In this document: positions 1 to 10,800 of the stretch, one piece after another
Layout of the letters: each line of letters starts with the position of its first letter
Position numbering within the stretch: the first letter of the stretch is position 1
Source: Acidobacteriota bacterium
GTDB taxonomy: Bacteria; Actinomycetota; Acidimicrobiia; Acidimicrobiales; Palsa-688
Assembly (NCBI GenBank): GCA_028876385.1
Contig: JAGWSF010000047.1
Coordinates: forward strand, 1-38,704
Direction of reading: 5' to 3'
DNA: 38,704 nucleotides
The notes under the pieces: model-generated
Databases searched by the model: none
Seen by the model: only the letters and a program-made list of their open reading frames with translations
What the model was told of the DNA's origin: nothing
Made by a program: the position numbers and the translations under genes

Positions 1-808
1 CGTGCTTGACGATCACCACCGCGGGGCGACCGCCGGCGTCGGACGACAGCTCGTGGACGAGGCGCCACGCGGCGTCGGCGTCGAAGACGTTGAGGTACGA
101 CAGCGCCGTACCGCCGTGCTGCTGCGCGCCGTCCCACCAGCTGCTGCGGCCCACCGTGCGGTAGCGGGCGCCGCGCTGATGGGGGTTCTCGCCGTAGCGC
201 AGCGTCTGGGCCCGCTCCAGGGCCACGTCGAGGCTTCGGGGCAGCTCGCCCGGCTCGGCCGTCTGGTCGGCGAACCAGTTGGCGATGGCGGCGTCGTAGG
301 CGGCGGTGTGGGCGAACGCGCCGGCTGCCAGACGCCGGCGCAGTCCATCGGAGAGGGCGCCGTGCTGGCGCAGCTCGGCGATCACCGCGGGGTAGTCGGC
401 GGGGTCCACCACCGAGCCGACATGGGCCCAGTTCTTGGCCGCGGCGCGGACCATGGTGGGGCCGCCCACGTCGATCAGCTCGATGGAGGGGTTCGATCGG
501 AACGGGTACAGGTTGCAGACCACCAGGCCGATGGGCTCGATCCCGGCCGAGGCCAGATCGGCCCGGTGAGCGTCCTGGTCGAGGTCGGCGAGTATGCCTC
601 CGTGGAGCCGGGGGTGCAGGGTCTTGACCCGCCCGCCGAGCATCTCCGGCGCCTCGGTGACGCTCTCCACCGTGCGGTGGGCGATCCCGGCCGCGGCCAG
701 GGCGGTCGCCGTCCCCCCGCTGGCGATCAGCTCGTGGCCGAGCTCGGTGAGTTGACGGGCGAAGTCCTCGAGGCCCGTCTTGTCGTAAACCGACATCAGC
801 ACCCTCAT
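1..808 (-). CDS. purH: PurH, bifunctional AICAR transformylase / IMP cyclohydrolase (5' part, cut by window edge)
   Basis: Catalyses the last two steps of de novo IMP synthesis: formylation of AICAR, then ring closure. I translated it from the minus strand. It begins MRVLMSVYDKTGLEDFAR, a typical PurH N-terminus, and continues with SGGTATALAAAG and GGRVKTLHPRLHGGILA, hallmarks of the MGS-like IMP cyclohydrolase domain. The visible 269 residues end at AVVIVKH, just where the transformylase motif KHANPCG starts, so about half of a usual ~520-aa protein lies outside the window. The ATG at 808 overlaps the purN stop by one base (TGATG) and has GGAGG about 7 nt upstream, so the two genes are translationally coupled. 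An in-frame ATG at 796 is a less likely start. Confidence 0.96.
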   Translation of the reverse strand, partial: MRVLMSVYDKTGLEDFARQLTELGHELIASGGTATALAAAGIAHRTVESVTEAPEMLGGRVKTLHPRLHGGILADLDQDAHRADLASAGIEPIGLVVCNLYPFRSNPSIELIDVGGPTMVRAAAKNWAHVGSVVDPADYPAVIAELRQHGALSDGLRRRLAAGAFAHTAAYDAAIANWFADQTAEPGELPRSLDVALERAQTLRYGENPHQRGARYRTVGRSSWWDGAQQHGGTALSYLNVFDADAAWRLVHELSSDAGGRPAVVIVKH

Positions 809-1404
809 CAGGCGCCTCCTTCCAGGATATGGACAGAATGCAAAAAGGACCGGATGGTCTCGGGGTACAGGCGGCGCTCCACGGACTTGATCCGCTCGTG
901 GAGGGACTCCTCGGTGTCACCGGGAAGCACGCTCACCGCCTCCTGGGCCAGGATGGGGCCGGCGTCGACCTCCACGGTGGCCACGTGAACCGTCGTGCCG
1001 GTGACCTTCACCCCCGCCGCCAGGGCGTCGCGAACGGCGTGCCACCCCTTGAAAGCGGGCAGCAGGGCGGGGTGGGTGTTGAGCACCCGGCCCGGGTAGC
1101 GCTCGAAGATGGGGTCGGCCAGGACCGTTCCGAAGCCGGCCATGGCCACCACGTCGATGCCGTGGCGCCCGAGCGCATCCACCACCCGGTGGGTGTAGGC
1201 CACCCGGTCGAAGTCGGCTCCGAAGCTGTTGCGCTCGACGATCTCCACCGCCGGCACCCCGGCCTGCTCGGCCAGCTCCACCGCGCGACACGGCCGGTCG
1301 ACCACTACTGCGGCGACGGGCAGCCCCGCCTCGATGATGGCCGACAGCACGGTACCGGTACCCGAGGCCAGCACTCCAAGCATCGGGGCGCGGCCGGTGA
1401 TCAC
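808..1404 (-). CDS. purN: PurN, phosphoribosylglycinamide formyltransferase
   Basis: Transfers the formyl group of 10-formyl-THF to GAR in purine synthesis. The 198-aa product has the N-terminal SGTGT loop (SGxGSN in most homologues) and the catalytic trio expected of the GART family: Asn109 and His111 in NTHPALLPAFKG, and Asp147 in VDAGPI. Length is normal for PurN. The GTG at 1404 is the longest start; an ATG at 1383 (MLGVLASGTG) fits the family N-terminus better and may be the real start. It is the upstream gene of a purN-purH operon and diverges from metF across a gap of only 36 bp. Confidence 0.96.
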   Translation of the reverse strand: MITGRAPMLGVLASGTGTVLSAIIEAGLPVAAVVVDRPCRAVELAEQAGVPAVEIVERNSFGADFDRVAYTHRVVDALGRHGIDVVAMAGFGTVLADPIFERYPGRVLNTHPALLPAFKGWHAVRDALAAGVKVTGTTVHVATVEVDAGPILAQEAVSVLPGDTEESLHERIKSVERRLYPETIRSFLHSVHILEGGA

Positions 1405-1440
1405 GGAACGACGCTAGCCGAGGCCGCGTATCCTCCTTCC

Positions 1441-2304
1441 ATGGCCCGCATCAGCGACCTGCTCGCCGCAGGACGCACCTACTCCTTCGAGTTCTTCCCC
1501 CCCAAAGACGATCACGAGCACGGCATCCTCACCGACACCCTGCTGGAGCTGCAGCCGCTTCGCCCGTCGTTCGTGTCGGTCACCTACCGGGGAGGCCGCT
1601 CGTCGCGCCAGCGAACCTATGACCTCGTCGTAGGAATGCTGAAGACCACCACCCTCACCCCTATGGCCCATCTGATCTGCGCCGCCCACAGCCGCCTAGA
1701 GCTGGCCGAGATCCTGGTGGACCTGCGCAAAGCCGGGGTGGAGAACCTGATGGCGCTGGGCGGCGATGCCCCGACCGATCCCGAAGCGGGCGAAGGCGAG
1801 CTGGCCCATGCCGTCGAGCTGGTGGAGCTGGCCCGCGCCATCGGCGGCTTCTCCATCGGAGTGGCGGCCCACCCCATCGGTCATCCGAGCTCACCCAGCC
1901 TGGACTTCGACCGGGACATGCTGTCGGCCAAGATGGAGCTCGCCGACTTCGCCGTCACCCAGTTCTTCTTCCGGCCGGAGGAGTACCTGTCACTGGTCGA
2001 AGAGTTGTCGCGGCGAGGCACGGACAAGCCAGTTATTCCCGGCATAATGCCGGTTACTTCCCTGAGCGCCATCCCCCGGCGGGCCGCCATGGGGGCCGCC
2101 GTCCCCGCCGACATGGTCGCCGTCCTCGAGCGGGCCGGGGATCCCGAATCGGTGCGCCGAGCCGGTATCGAGATGGCCACCGGGCTCTGCCAGGAGCTGC
2201 TCGACCAAGGAGCTCCGGGCCTGCACTTCTACACGTTGAACCGCTCGATGGCGACTCGTCAGATCTACCTCAACCTGGGTCTGGCCCCGTTGCCCATCAA
2301 TTGA
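1441..2304 (+). CDS. metF: MetF, methylenetetrahydrofolate reductase
   Basis: Flavoprotein that reduces 5,10-methylene-THF to 5-methyl-THF for methionine synthesis. The 287-aa protein carries SFEFFPPK at residues 14-21, the family signature near the N-terminus with the catalytic Glu, then HLICAAHSRLEL, NLMALGGDAP, GVAAHPIGHP and FAVTQFFF, all expected strands of the TIM barrel. It ends GLHFYTLNRSMATRQIY, the normal C-terminus of bacterial MetF. The ATG at 1441 gives the standard N-terminus; the longer in-frame extension upstream only reads back through purN antisense. No Shine-Dalgarno sequence is visible before the ATG, so the transcript could be leaderless. It shares a short divergent promoter region with purN. 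Confidence 0.96.
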   Translation: MARISDLLAAGRTYSFEFFPPKDDHEHGILTDTLLELQPLRPSFVSVTYRGGRSSRQRTYDLVVGMLKTTTLTPMAHLICAAHSRLELAEILVDLRKAGVENLMALGGDAPTDPEAGEGELAHAVELVELARAIGGFSIGVAAHPIGHPSSPSLDFDRDMLSAKMELADFAVTQFFFRPEEYLSLVEELSRRGTDKPVIPGIMPVTSLSAIPRRAAMGAAVPADMVAVLERAGDPESVRRAGIEMATGLCQELLDQGAPGLHFYTLNRSMATRQIYLNLGLAPLPIN

Positions 2305-2542
2305 TCGGATACATACCGGTTGACTGATTGATGAATTGACCGATTGCTGACGGTACGTCGCTTATGCAGACCAGTCGGCCCGCAGGGAGCGGCTCAGCAG
2401 ATTTCCTCGCCGAGCACACCGGGTCGACGGCGTGGTTGAACAGGGCCGGCCCAAGGTGTAGACATAGGCCGGTGACCAGCGGCTATGACTGGCGGGTCGT
2501 CAGGGCCGGACGAAGGAACGAGTAGCGCTGTACAGGGGCTTG
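2305..2542 (+). promoter_or_regulatory. Spacer before the surface-protein operon, with candidate promoter
   Basis: No gene is apparent in these 238 bp. The first 50 bases are AT-richer than the surroundings and repeat short TTGAC/GATTG words (2320-2349). The best sigma70-like promoter is TTGAAC at 2436-2441, a 17-bp spacer, and TAGACA at 2459-2464; the match is only partial. I see no convincing hairpin terminator for metF. Confidence 0.35.
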
Positions 2543-4885
2543 ATGGGGAGTAAGCGAATCACGGCAGCGGCGGCCTCGGTCGCCCTCTGTGGCGCGCTCC
2601 TCGCTCCGGCCGTCGTCGGGTCCGCAAGGGCGTGGGCCGCAGCCGGCAGTTTCGACCCCACCTTCGGGACCTCGGGGCAGGTGAGCCTGAGTACCGGCTC
2701 GGGGGCTACCGGCGTGGTGCAGCTCGGCACGGGGGGCTACGTCGTGAGTGGCGACTCCGGGGCTGGCCAGTTCCGGGTGACCGCGGTCGCGTCGAGTGGT
2801 GCTCAAACGGCCAGCGACGCGGTCGGCGCCGGCCAGGCCCAATCGGTAGCTCTGTTGCCCGACGGCAACATCGTCGCCGCCGGGTATCTCGCCAACACCT
2901 CCTGCCCTAGCAGCCAGCAGGATCCCGCTGTCGTGGTCCTCAACCCGACCGGCGGCATGAGCGTCGTCGCCACGGTCAAGATGCCTTGCGGGGCTCTGGG
3001 CGCCAGTTTCGCCGGGGTGGCCGTCGACCCGGCCACCGGTGACATCTACGCCGCCGGCACGATCTTCGGCGGAGGCCCCGGCACCGAGACAGTCGTGGCC
3101 CGGCTGGCCAGGACTGGCAGCTCCGACAGCACCTACGCGGTTGACGGCACCTTCGGCACCGCCGGTGAGTACGTCGCCGCGGTGGGGGGTAACCCGTCGG
3201 TCGCCAACGGTGTCGCCTGGTCGGCGGCCCGCGGCGAAGCGCTGGTGGTAGGCACTGAGAGCGCGACACAGCAAACTTTTCAGTACGTCCTGGCGCTCAC
3301 CTCGGGGGGCGCCCTTGATACGAGCACCACGACGCCTTTCGGTACCAGCGGCATCTACACCGGGGCGGCTGGCACCAAGGGTGCGGGCATCGCCGTCGAA
3401 AGTCCCGGCGGCACCGCCCCGGGAACCGTCTTCGTGGCCGGCACCAACGCCAACCAGGGCAGCGTGGTGTCCCTCACCAGCAGCGGGGCGCTGGCCTGGC
3501 CGGCCACCAGCCCCAGCGCCGCCACTCTGAGCTCGGTCGCCTACCAGCCCAACGGCAACACGGTCACCGCCGTCGGGCAGACCACTAACAGCAAGACCGG
3601 CCAGATGGTGGCGGTCCAGTACAACGCCTCGAGCGGACTGATCAACACCGGGTTCGGGCAGTCCGGAACCGTTCAATCGTCCTACTCGGGCCCGGCCAAC
3701 GCATATGCGGTGACCGTCCAGGCCGACGGGGGAGTGGTGGCCGCCGGGGTCACGGGGGGAGCCACCAACATCGGCATGGTCCGCCTCCTCGGCCCGACCG
3801 TCAGCGTCAGCTCCCCGGCGGTCGTCAACACCACGACCGCCGGCCAGGTGACCATCGTCTACACCCTGACCCTCGACGAGTTCCTCTTCAGCAACGTCCC
3901 GGTCACCTTCTGCGGGCCGGCCGGCTCGATAATCGTCGGCGGGACGACCAACTGCGGGCAGATTGTGGTGCAGGCCGGCCAGAGCACCGCCACGGTGAGC
4001 CTCAACGTGGATGTCAACTACACCGCCGGCAACCAGGCCGGTTTCACCGGTGTCATCCAGGCCGGGGGCGGCATCACGCCCAACCCCGCCCAGGGCGCGT
4101 CCACCACGACCGTGCGTCACATCCCTCCGCCTCCGGCCCAGGTCGGGTACTGGATGGTGGCCTCGGACGGCGGCATCTTCGCCTTCCACGAGGGCTTCTA
4201 CGGATCGACCGGGGGCGTGCCGCTCGTCCAGCCCATCGTGGGTATGGCGGCCACCTCCGACGGCAAGGGGTACTGGCTGGTGGCGTCGGACGGGGGCATC
4301 TTCGCCTTCGGTGACGCCCACTTTTACGGCAGCACCGGCGGCGTGCCGCTGACCAGGCCCATCGTGGGTATGGCGGCCACTCCCGACGGGCAGGGGTACT
4401 GGCTGGTGGCGTCGGACGGGGGCATCTTCGCCTTCGGTGACGCCCACTTCTTCGGCAGCACCGGCGGAGTCCCGCTGGTGAAGCCCATCGTGGGTATGGC
4501 GGCCACTCCCGACGGGCAGGGGTACTGGCTGGTGGCGTCGGACGGGGGCGTCTTCTCGTTCGGGGACGCCACCTTCCACGGTTCCACCGGCGGGGTTCCC
4601 CTGGTCAAGCCGATCGTCGGCATGGCCGCCGACCCCGGAGGCTCCGGTTACTGGATGGTGGCCTCGGACGGGGGCATTTTCTCGTTCGGGAACGCCTCCT
4701 TCTACGGTTCCACCGGCGGGGTGGCCCTGGTCAAGCCGATCGTCGGGATGTCGCCCACCGCCGACGGCCTGGGCTACTGGTTGGTGGCGTCGGACGGGGG
4801 CATCTTCTCCTTCGGCGATGCCCAGTTCTTCGGCAGTACTGGCGGGATCAGCCTGACGCGACCCATAGTGGCGATGAACATATGA
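2543..4885 (+). CDS. Secreted protein: delta-60-like propeller, Calx-beta-like domain, six 42-aa repeats
   Basis: 780 aa. The N-terminus (MGSKRITAAAASVALCGALL, then APAVVGSARAWA) is a signal peptide with likely cleavage after AWA. Residues ~36-415 contain delta-60-type segments such as FDPTFGTSGQV, LLPDGNIVAAGY, QPNGNTVTAVG and QADGGVVAAG, which form beta-propellers in secreted proteins. Residues ~419-525 resemble a Calx-beta/Ig-like strand-rich domain with Cys pairs. From residue 535 to the end there are six copies of a GYW(L/M)VASDGGIF(A/S)FG unit. No LPXTG or membrane anchor is visible, so it is probably released or held non-covalently on the surface. ATG 2543 is chosen over TTG 2540; a weak AGGGG lies just upstream. 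Its stop overlaps the next start (ATGA). The exact function is unknown; adhesion or cell-surface structure is inference. Confidence 0.85.
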   Translation: MGSKRITAAAASVALCGALLAPAVVGSARAWAAAGSFDPTFGTSGQVSLSTGSGATGVVQLGTGGYVVSGDSGAGQFRVTAVASSGAQTASDAVGAGQAQSVALLPDGNIVAAGYLANTSCPSSQQDPAVVVLNPTGGMSVVATVKMPCGALGASFAGVAVDPATGDIYAAGTIFGGGPGTETVVARLARTGSSDSTYAVDGTFGTAGEYVAAVGGNPSVANGVAWSAARGEALVVGTESATQQTFQYVLALTSGGALDTSTTTPFGTSGIYTGAAGTKGAGIAVESPGGTAPGTVFVAGTNANQGSVVSLTSSGALAWPATSPSAATLSSVAYQPNGNTVTAVGQTTNSKTGQMVAVQYNASSGLINTGFGQSGTVQSSYSGPANAYAVTVQADGGVVAAGVTGGATNIGMVRLLGPTVSVSSPAVVNTTTAGQVTIVYTLTLDEFLFSNVPVTFCGPAGSIIVGGTTNCGQIVVQAGQSTATVSLNVDVNYTAGNQAGFTGVIQAGGGITPNPAQGASTTTVRHIPPPPAQVGYWMVASDGGIFAFHEGFYGSTGGVPLVQPIVGMAATSDGKGYWLVASDGGIFAFGDAHFYGSTGGVPLTRPIVGMAATPDGQGYWLVASDGGIFAFGDAHFFGSTGGVPLVKPIVGMAATPDGQGYWLVASDGGVFSFGDATFHGSTGGVPLVKPIVGMAADPGGSGYWMVASDGGIFSFGNASFYGSTGGVALVKPIVGMSPTADGLGYWLVASDGGIFSFGDAQFFGSTGGISLTRPIVAMNI
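4145..4882 (+). repeat. Six tandem ~126-bp coding repeats (42-aa GYW...GSTGG units)
   Basis: Units start at 4145, 4268, 4394, 4520, 4646 and 4772. The first is 123 bp and lacks one codon, the next four are exactly 126 bp, and the last is cut by the stop. DNA identity between units 2 and 3 is very high, suggesting recent duplication or gene conversion. Each unit encodes GYW(L/M)VASDGGIF(A/S)FG, then GSTGG and PIVGM. Such units are frequent in secreted proteins of Acidimicrobiia-like actinobacteria (from memory). Confidence 0.9.
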
Positions 4886-7800
4886 GCCGCCGGCTGCTGT
4901 CCACCGGGATCCGTCTCCTGCTCCTCCTGCTCGGAGGACTGGTGGCGCTCGCCCTGGCGACGGTAGCCGGGAGTGCATTGCACGCCGGTCGGGCCTTCGC
5001 CGCGACCAGCACCTCCTGCGCCGTAGACGGGACCAACGCCAACCAGGAGGACATCACCCTCGGCGATGGGACCACCGCCCTGTCGAACTCGGCCGGGACG
5101 TTGGTGGTCAGCAACTCCACGAACTGCACCGGCATCACCCTGGGCGCCAGCCACATCACGGTCATCAACTTCACGTCGGTCTCAACTGCGGCGACGCTGA
5201 CTCTGGACGACACCGCCACGCTGTTTCCCTGTGCGGTCACCTTCCAGGGTGACCTCAGCCCGTCCGGTAAGCCGGCTTCCACTCCCGTCACCCTTCTCGG
5301 AGCGGCCGCCAAAGAGGTGGACATCGGCTCCAACGGGGTCAACCTCGACGGCACCGACTGCACCACCGCCGGTGGCTACACCGCCGGCACCCTGACCGGC
5401 ATCACCGACTACACCGTGGTCGGAGGGGCCGGGGCGCCCGTGCTCAGCGCCGGAGGGGACAATGGCACCGGCGGACCGGTGACCCTGTCCGCCATCCTGA
5501 ACGGGCAGGCCGGAACCACTCCGGCGAGTTTCGTGGCCGGCGACAGCTCCGAGACCTTCCAGACCTCGGCTGCGACCGGCGCCACCTTGGACTTCTCCTC
5601 GGTGAACTGCCCCGGGACCCCGTGCTCGCTGTTGATCAACCAGACCAACAGCTCGCTCTCCTCCCCGTCGGTCCCACAGAACACAGCTCTGCTGAGCTAT
5701 GGCACCAGCGGCGGCACTTATACGTACGACTTCACCACCGGCGGCACCGCTTTCAACCACGTCATCGGCAACCCCAACATCACCTCCACGTTCGACGTGG
5801 CCAGCAGCGCGTCGGTCGCCATCGAGGGCAACGTCACTCTCGCCGGCACCAGCACCGGCACCTATCACGTGACTGCGACCGGTTCCAACAACACCATTCA
5901 GGCCGGTCCCGGGGCGGAGGCATTCGGGACGACCACCACGTCGGTCAGCGGCAGCAACATGACCGTCATCGGAGGGCCCGGCTCCGACACCTTCTACATC
6001 TCCGGCAGCAACAACACGTTCAAGGCGGGGGCCGGTGGTGACGCCTTCAACGTGCCCAGCGGGACGGGCAACTCCGTCGACTTCTCGGCGGTCAACACGT
6101 CCACCAACCGCTTGGCGGTCAACCTGGCCAGCGGGTCAGGCAACGTGGGCGGTGTCATCTACTCGTTCACCTCGGCGGCGTTCACCCACGTGACCGGAGC
6201 CACCGGGGGTAACACCGACTTCACCGCCGGGGCGTCGGGGGGATTCACCATCGTCGGTCAGGGCAGCGGTAACACCGCCACCTTCAACGGGGCCAGTCCC
6301 GTGGTCGTGGACCTGTCGGGGACGTCGCAGTCGAGCCTGTCGGGGTTCCCCGGGTTCACCATCCAGAACGGCCAGGCGCTGGTCGCCGCCCCGACCACCA
6401 ATACCACCTGCGCGACGGCGGCTATCTGCGACACCTTCACAGACATCACCTCGGTGACCGGACCCTCCGTCGGCGGCAGCGTCTTCTATGCCGGCCCGAG
6501 CGGGACGTCGTACTCGTTCACCAGCCAGGGCAACGGCAACAGCTTCATCGGTGACACCACCGCCAACGCCTGCAGTTCGGCCTGCTCCTACACCTTCAGC
6601 CCCGGCACGGCCACCGGCAACCAGGCGGTGGCGGGCAGCGGCACCGAGAACTTCACCATCACCGGGACCGGCCTCACCGTGATCGGCGGCCCTGGGACCG
6701 ACACCTTCTTCGTCTCGGGTGACAGCAACACCTTCCGGGCCGGTTCCGGCGCCGACAACGTGTACGAGACCGGCTCGGGCAACACCGTCGACTTCTCGAA
6801 CGTGGCCACCACGAGCAGCGCACCGCTCTACGTCGACGTCAACGGTGGGCCGCAGACCGTCGGGGCCATCTCTCTGAACAGCGGGATCGCCGCGACCGCG
6901 ACGATCACCTACGTCTTCCAGACCGCCCCCAACTCCAACGACTCCAGCCCCTTCACGACCGTCATCGGGCCGCTCACCCAGGGCTTCTCTAACTTCTACG
7001 TCGGTCCGACACCAGGTCTGACCATCACCGGCCAGGGCACCGGCAACACCATCACCTTCGTGAGCAACACCGTGCCCGTCGCCGTCAACCTGTCGGCCGC
7101 GAGCCCGACGCTGGCGGCCTACCCCACCTTCGCTCTCGGTCCCAACAAGGTCCTGGTGACAGCCAACCCCGGCGTCCTGGCAACCTGCGACGCCACGATC
7201 TGCGACACCATCACCGGGATTCTCACGGTTACCGCCTCGGCCGGCGGAAGCACCTTCTACGCCGGTTCCCTGGCCGGCCCCTACAACTTCACCAGCGCCG
7301 GTAACGGCAACTCCTTCTACGGTGGGTCCGGCTTCGACAACTTCAAGGGCAACGGGAGCAACGACACCTTCACCGCCGGGACCGGCGGGGGGACCTTCCA
7401 GGAGTCGACCAGCGGCACCGGCAACACCATCGACTTCTCCAACGTCGCCATCACACCCGCGACCCAGGAACTGCTCGTAAACGTTTCCGGCTCGAACGGC
7501 ACCATCAGCAACGACACCGCGGCCGTGCTGACCGGAGCCACCACCCAGGTCACCTACACCTTCACGGTCGGCTCCTTCAGCACCTTCATGGGTTCCACCT
7601 CCGGGGGGACCACCTTCCAGGGCGGCTTCAGCGGCGGCTTCAAGCTCGAGGGGGGAGGGACGGGCAACACCTTGGACTTCTCGGAGTACTCGGCGTCGTC
7701 GGGCACCACCCTGACGGTGTGCACGGCCGTTCTGACCACCGTCAACCCCAAGTGCCTGAATGGCGGAGAGGCCATCCTGGGTACGGGCGCCACCGTCACC

Positions 7801-10800
7801 TTCTCCAACATCCAGAGCTTCACCGGCCTGAGCCAGAGCGGGACGTCGACCCGATTCGTGGCCGGTGACGCCACCGGTGGACTTACCTTCACCGGCGTGG
7901 GCGGGACCAACACCGCGGACTTCACGCCGGCGGCCCAGGGCGTCAAGATCGACCTGTCCTCGACGTCGGGCAACGTGACCTTCGCCGGTACCACCCCGCC
8001 TGCGCCCGACACCATCGTCGGCATCTCCAACGTGTTCGGCTCGGCCCACGGCGGCAACTACTTCACCGCCGGGGCCACGACCGAGACGTTCGGCGACACC
8101 GGGACGACACCCACCGACACGGTGGACTTCTCCAAGGTCAACGCCGGCAACGGGGCCGTGCTCACCATCAACGTCTCACCGGTGGGGACCGCCGACCAGG
8201 CCACCCTGCAGAACTCCCCGGTCACCTACACCTTCTCGGCGAATGCCACCAAGCTCATCGGATCGGCCGGCGGATTCACCACCTTCCTGGCCGGCAGCAC
8301 CGGCGGGTTCACCTTCACCGGCCAGAGCGCCAACAACTCCATCAGCTTCTCCACCGACACGAGCTCGGTGGTCGTGAACCTGTCCAGCGGCACCTACTTG
8401 TCCACCACCTACGGGACGGTCAACCAGGGAACGGCCGTGGTCGCCACGGGGCAGAGCGACGCCCTGATCGGGACCATCTCCACCATCACCGGCTCGGGGG
8501 TGGGCGGCGACGTGTTCGTGGCCGGGGCCGGCAACGAGACCTTCCTGCTCGGCAAGTCCGGGGTGGCTCAGGAGACCATCGACTTCGCCAATCTGGGCAA
8601 CGCCGTCCTGGTGGTCAACGTGTCATCGCCGGGTCAGAGCCCCCAATCCACGCTCTACGGCACGGCCACCTCCAACGGCTCGACCTATGACTTCACCAAC
8701 TTCGATTCGGCGGCCATCACCTTCATCGGATCGTCCAACGGCTCGACCACCTTCTATGCCGGCTCGACCGCCGACACCTTCACCGGCCAAGCAGGGGCCA
8801 GCAACACCCTGAGCTTCGCCGACGCTTCCCAGACCAGCCTGGCCCTGTGCATCGTGGCTCTCACTGGGACCTGTTCGGGTGCCGACCAGGCCAAGCTCGG
8901 CAGCGGAACGGTCATCAGCTTCTCCGGTATCACCACCTTCTACGGCCTGTCGGGCAGCACCAGCACCACCCGTTTCGTGGCCGGCGACGGAACCACCGGG
9001 CTCACCTTCAACGGGGCCGGGGGTGCCAACACCGCCGACTTCACGCCGGCGGTCAACGGTGTCGACATCAACCTGTCGATCTCCACCAACAACGTCACCT
9101 TCACCGGTACCGCCGCCGCCAACCCCGCCGACACCCTGGTCGGCATCTCGAACGTCATCGGCTCCCAGAACGGGCACAACTACTTCACCGCCGGGTCGAC
9201 GACGGGGACCTTCGGCGACGTAGGCACGTCCAGGACCGACACGCTCGACTTCTCGACGGTGAGCGCCGGTAACGGCGCGGTCCTGACCATCAACGTGTCG
9301 GCGGTCGGCAACTCCGACCAGGCGACGCTGCAGAACTCGGCGGTGACCTACTCCTTCTCGGCCAACGTGACCACGTTCATCGGTTCCAACGGGGGCTACA
9401 CCACCTTCCTGGCCGGCAGTTCGGGCGGCTTCAACTTCAACGGCCAGAGCACCAACAACTCGGTCTCCTTCTCCACCGACACCAGCCCCGTCGTGGTCAA
9501 CCTCTCGGGTTCGACCTGGACCTCGGGAGCCACCTCGCTGCCCGCCAACACCGTTCTGGTGGGGACCGGAACCTGCCCGACGGCCTGCGACGTGCTGACC
9601 TCCATAACCACGGTCACCGGGTCGGGGGCCGGCGGCGACACCTTCGTCGCCGGGGGCACCAGCGAGACCTTCCTCTCGGGGAGAGCCGGAGCCGCCGAGA
9701 CCATCGACTTCTCCAACCTGTTGACGGCCGTGACGGTCAACGTCTCCAGCCCCGGGCAGAGTCCCCAGTCGACGGCCTACGGGACCGCGACCGGCGGTCC
9801 CAACACCTACAACTTCACCAACTTCGACACCGCCCCCATCACCTTCGTCGGCTCGCCCACGGGGTCCACCTTCTACGCCGGCTCGACCGGTGACACCTTC
9901 AACGGCAAAAGCGCGTCGGACACCCTGAGCTTCGCCGACGCCTCCGGTACCAGCTTGAGCGTGTGCCTGGTGAGCACCGGCACCAGCCCCTGCGGCGGCC
10001 AGGCCAACCTCGGGTCCGGCACCACCGTCTCGTTCTCGGGGATCAAGACCTTCTTCGGCCTGTCGGCGGCCAACACCACCACCACCTTCGTCCTCGACGA
10101 CAGCGCGGCCAGTGGCGGCAAGGTCCTCAACGGGGTGGGGGGTACCAACACCGCGAACTACAGCGCAGCGGCCGGCGGGGTCCACATCAACCTGTCCTCC
10201 ACCAACAACAACGTCACCTTCACCGGCGCCTCGGTGGGCGTGGCCGCCGACACGCTGGTCGGCATTCCCAACGTCGTCGGCTCCGCGGCCGGCCACAACG
10301 TGTTTATCGTCGGCACCGGCTCCGAGACCTTCGGCGACACCGGTGCAGTAGGCGGTGACACCATCAACTTCACCGCGGTGACCGGCACGACCAGCACCAG
10401 TGGCGGTCAGCTGACCGTCAACGACACCCCCGCCAACACGCCGATCGCCGCCTACAGCGCCGCCTTCGGTTCCACCACCTACACCTTCCAGACCGGCGGC
10501 GCCGGCTTCACCACCCTGATCGGGGCCGGCTCCGGGTTCACGACCTTCCTGGCCCCGGGCCAGAGCGGCGGAATCAGCTTCGAAGGGCAAGGTCCCGGCA
10601 ACATCATCAGCTTCGCCAGCGATCTGACCGGGCTGTCGGTGGACATGACCACCGGCGCCGTCCAGATCCTCAACGGGACGACCACCGTCGGAACCGACAC
10701 CCTGCTGGCCTTCGGAGGAGCTCTCGACTTCGCCAAGGTCATCGGCTCGACCGGCCCCAACACCTTCTACGGCGGCCTCACGGGAACCGAGTTCACCGCG

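Noticed and set aside
1405..1440. Searched the purN-metF gap for a riboswitch
   Set aside because: Only 36 bp long; there is no room for a known purine, folate or SAM riboswitch.
4145..4882. Regular repeats considered as a CRISPR-like array
   Set aside because: There are no unique spacers; units are in frame and encode a conserved 42-aa protein repeat.
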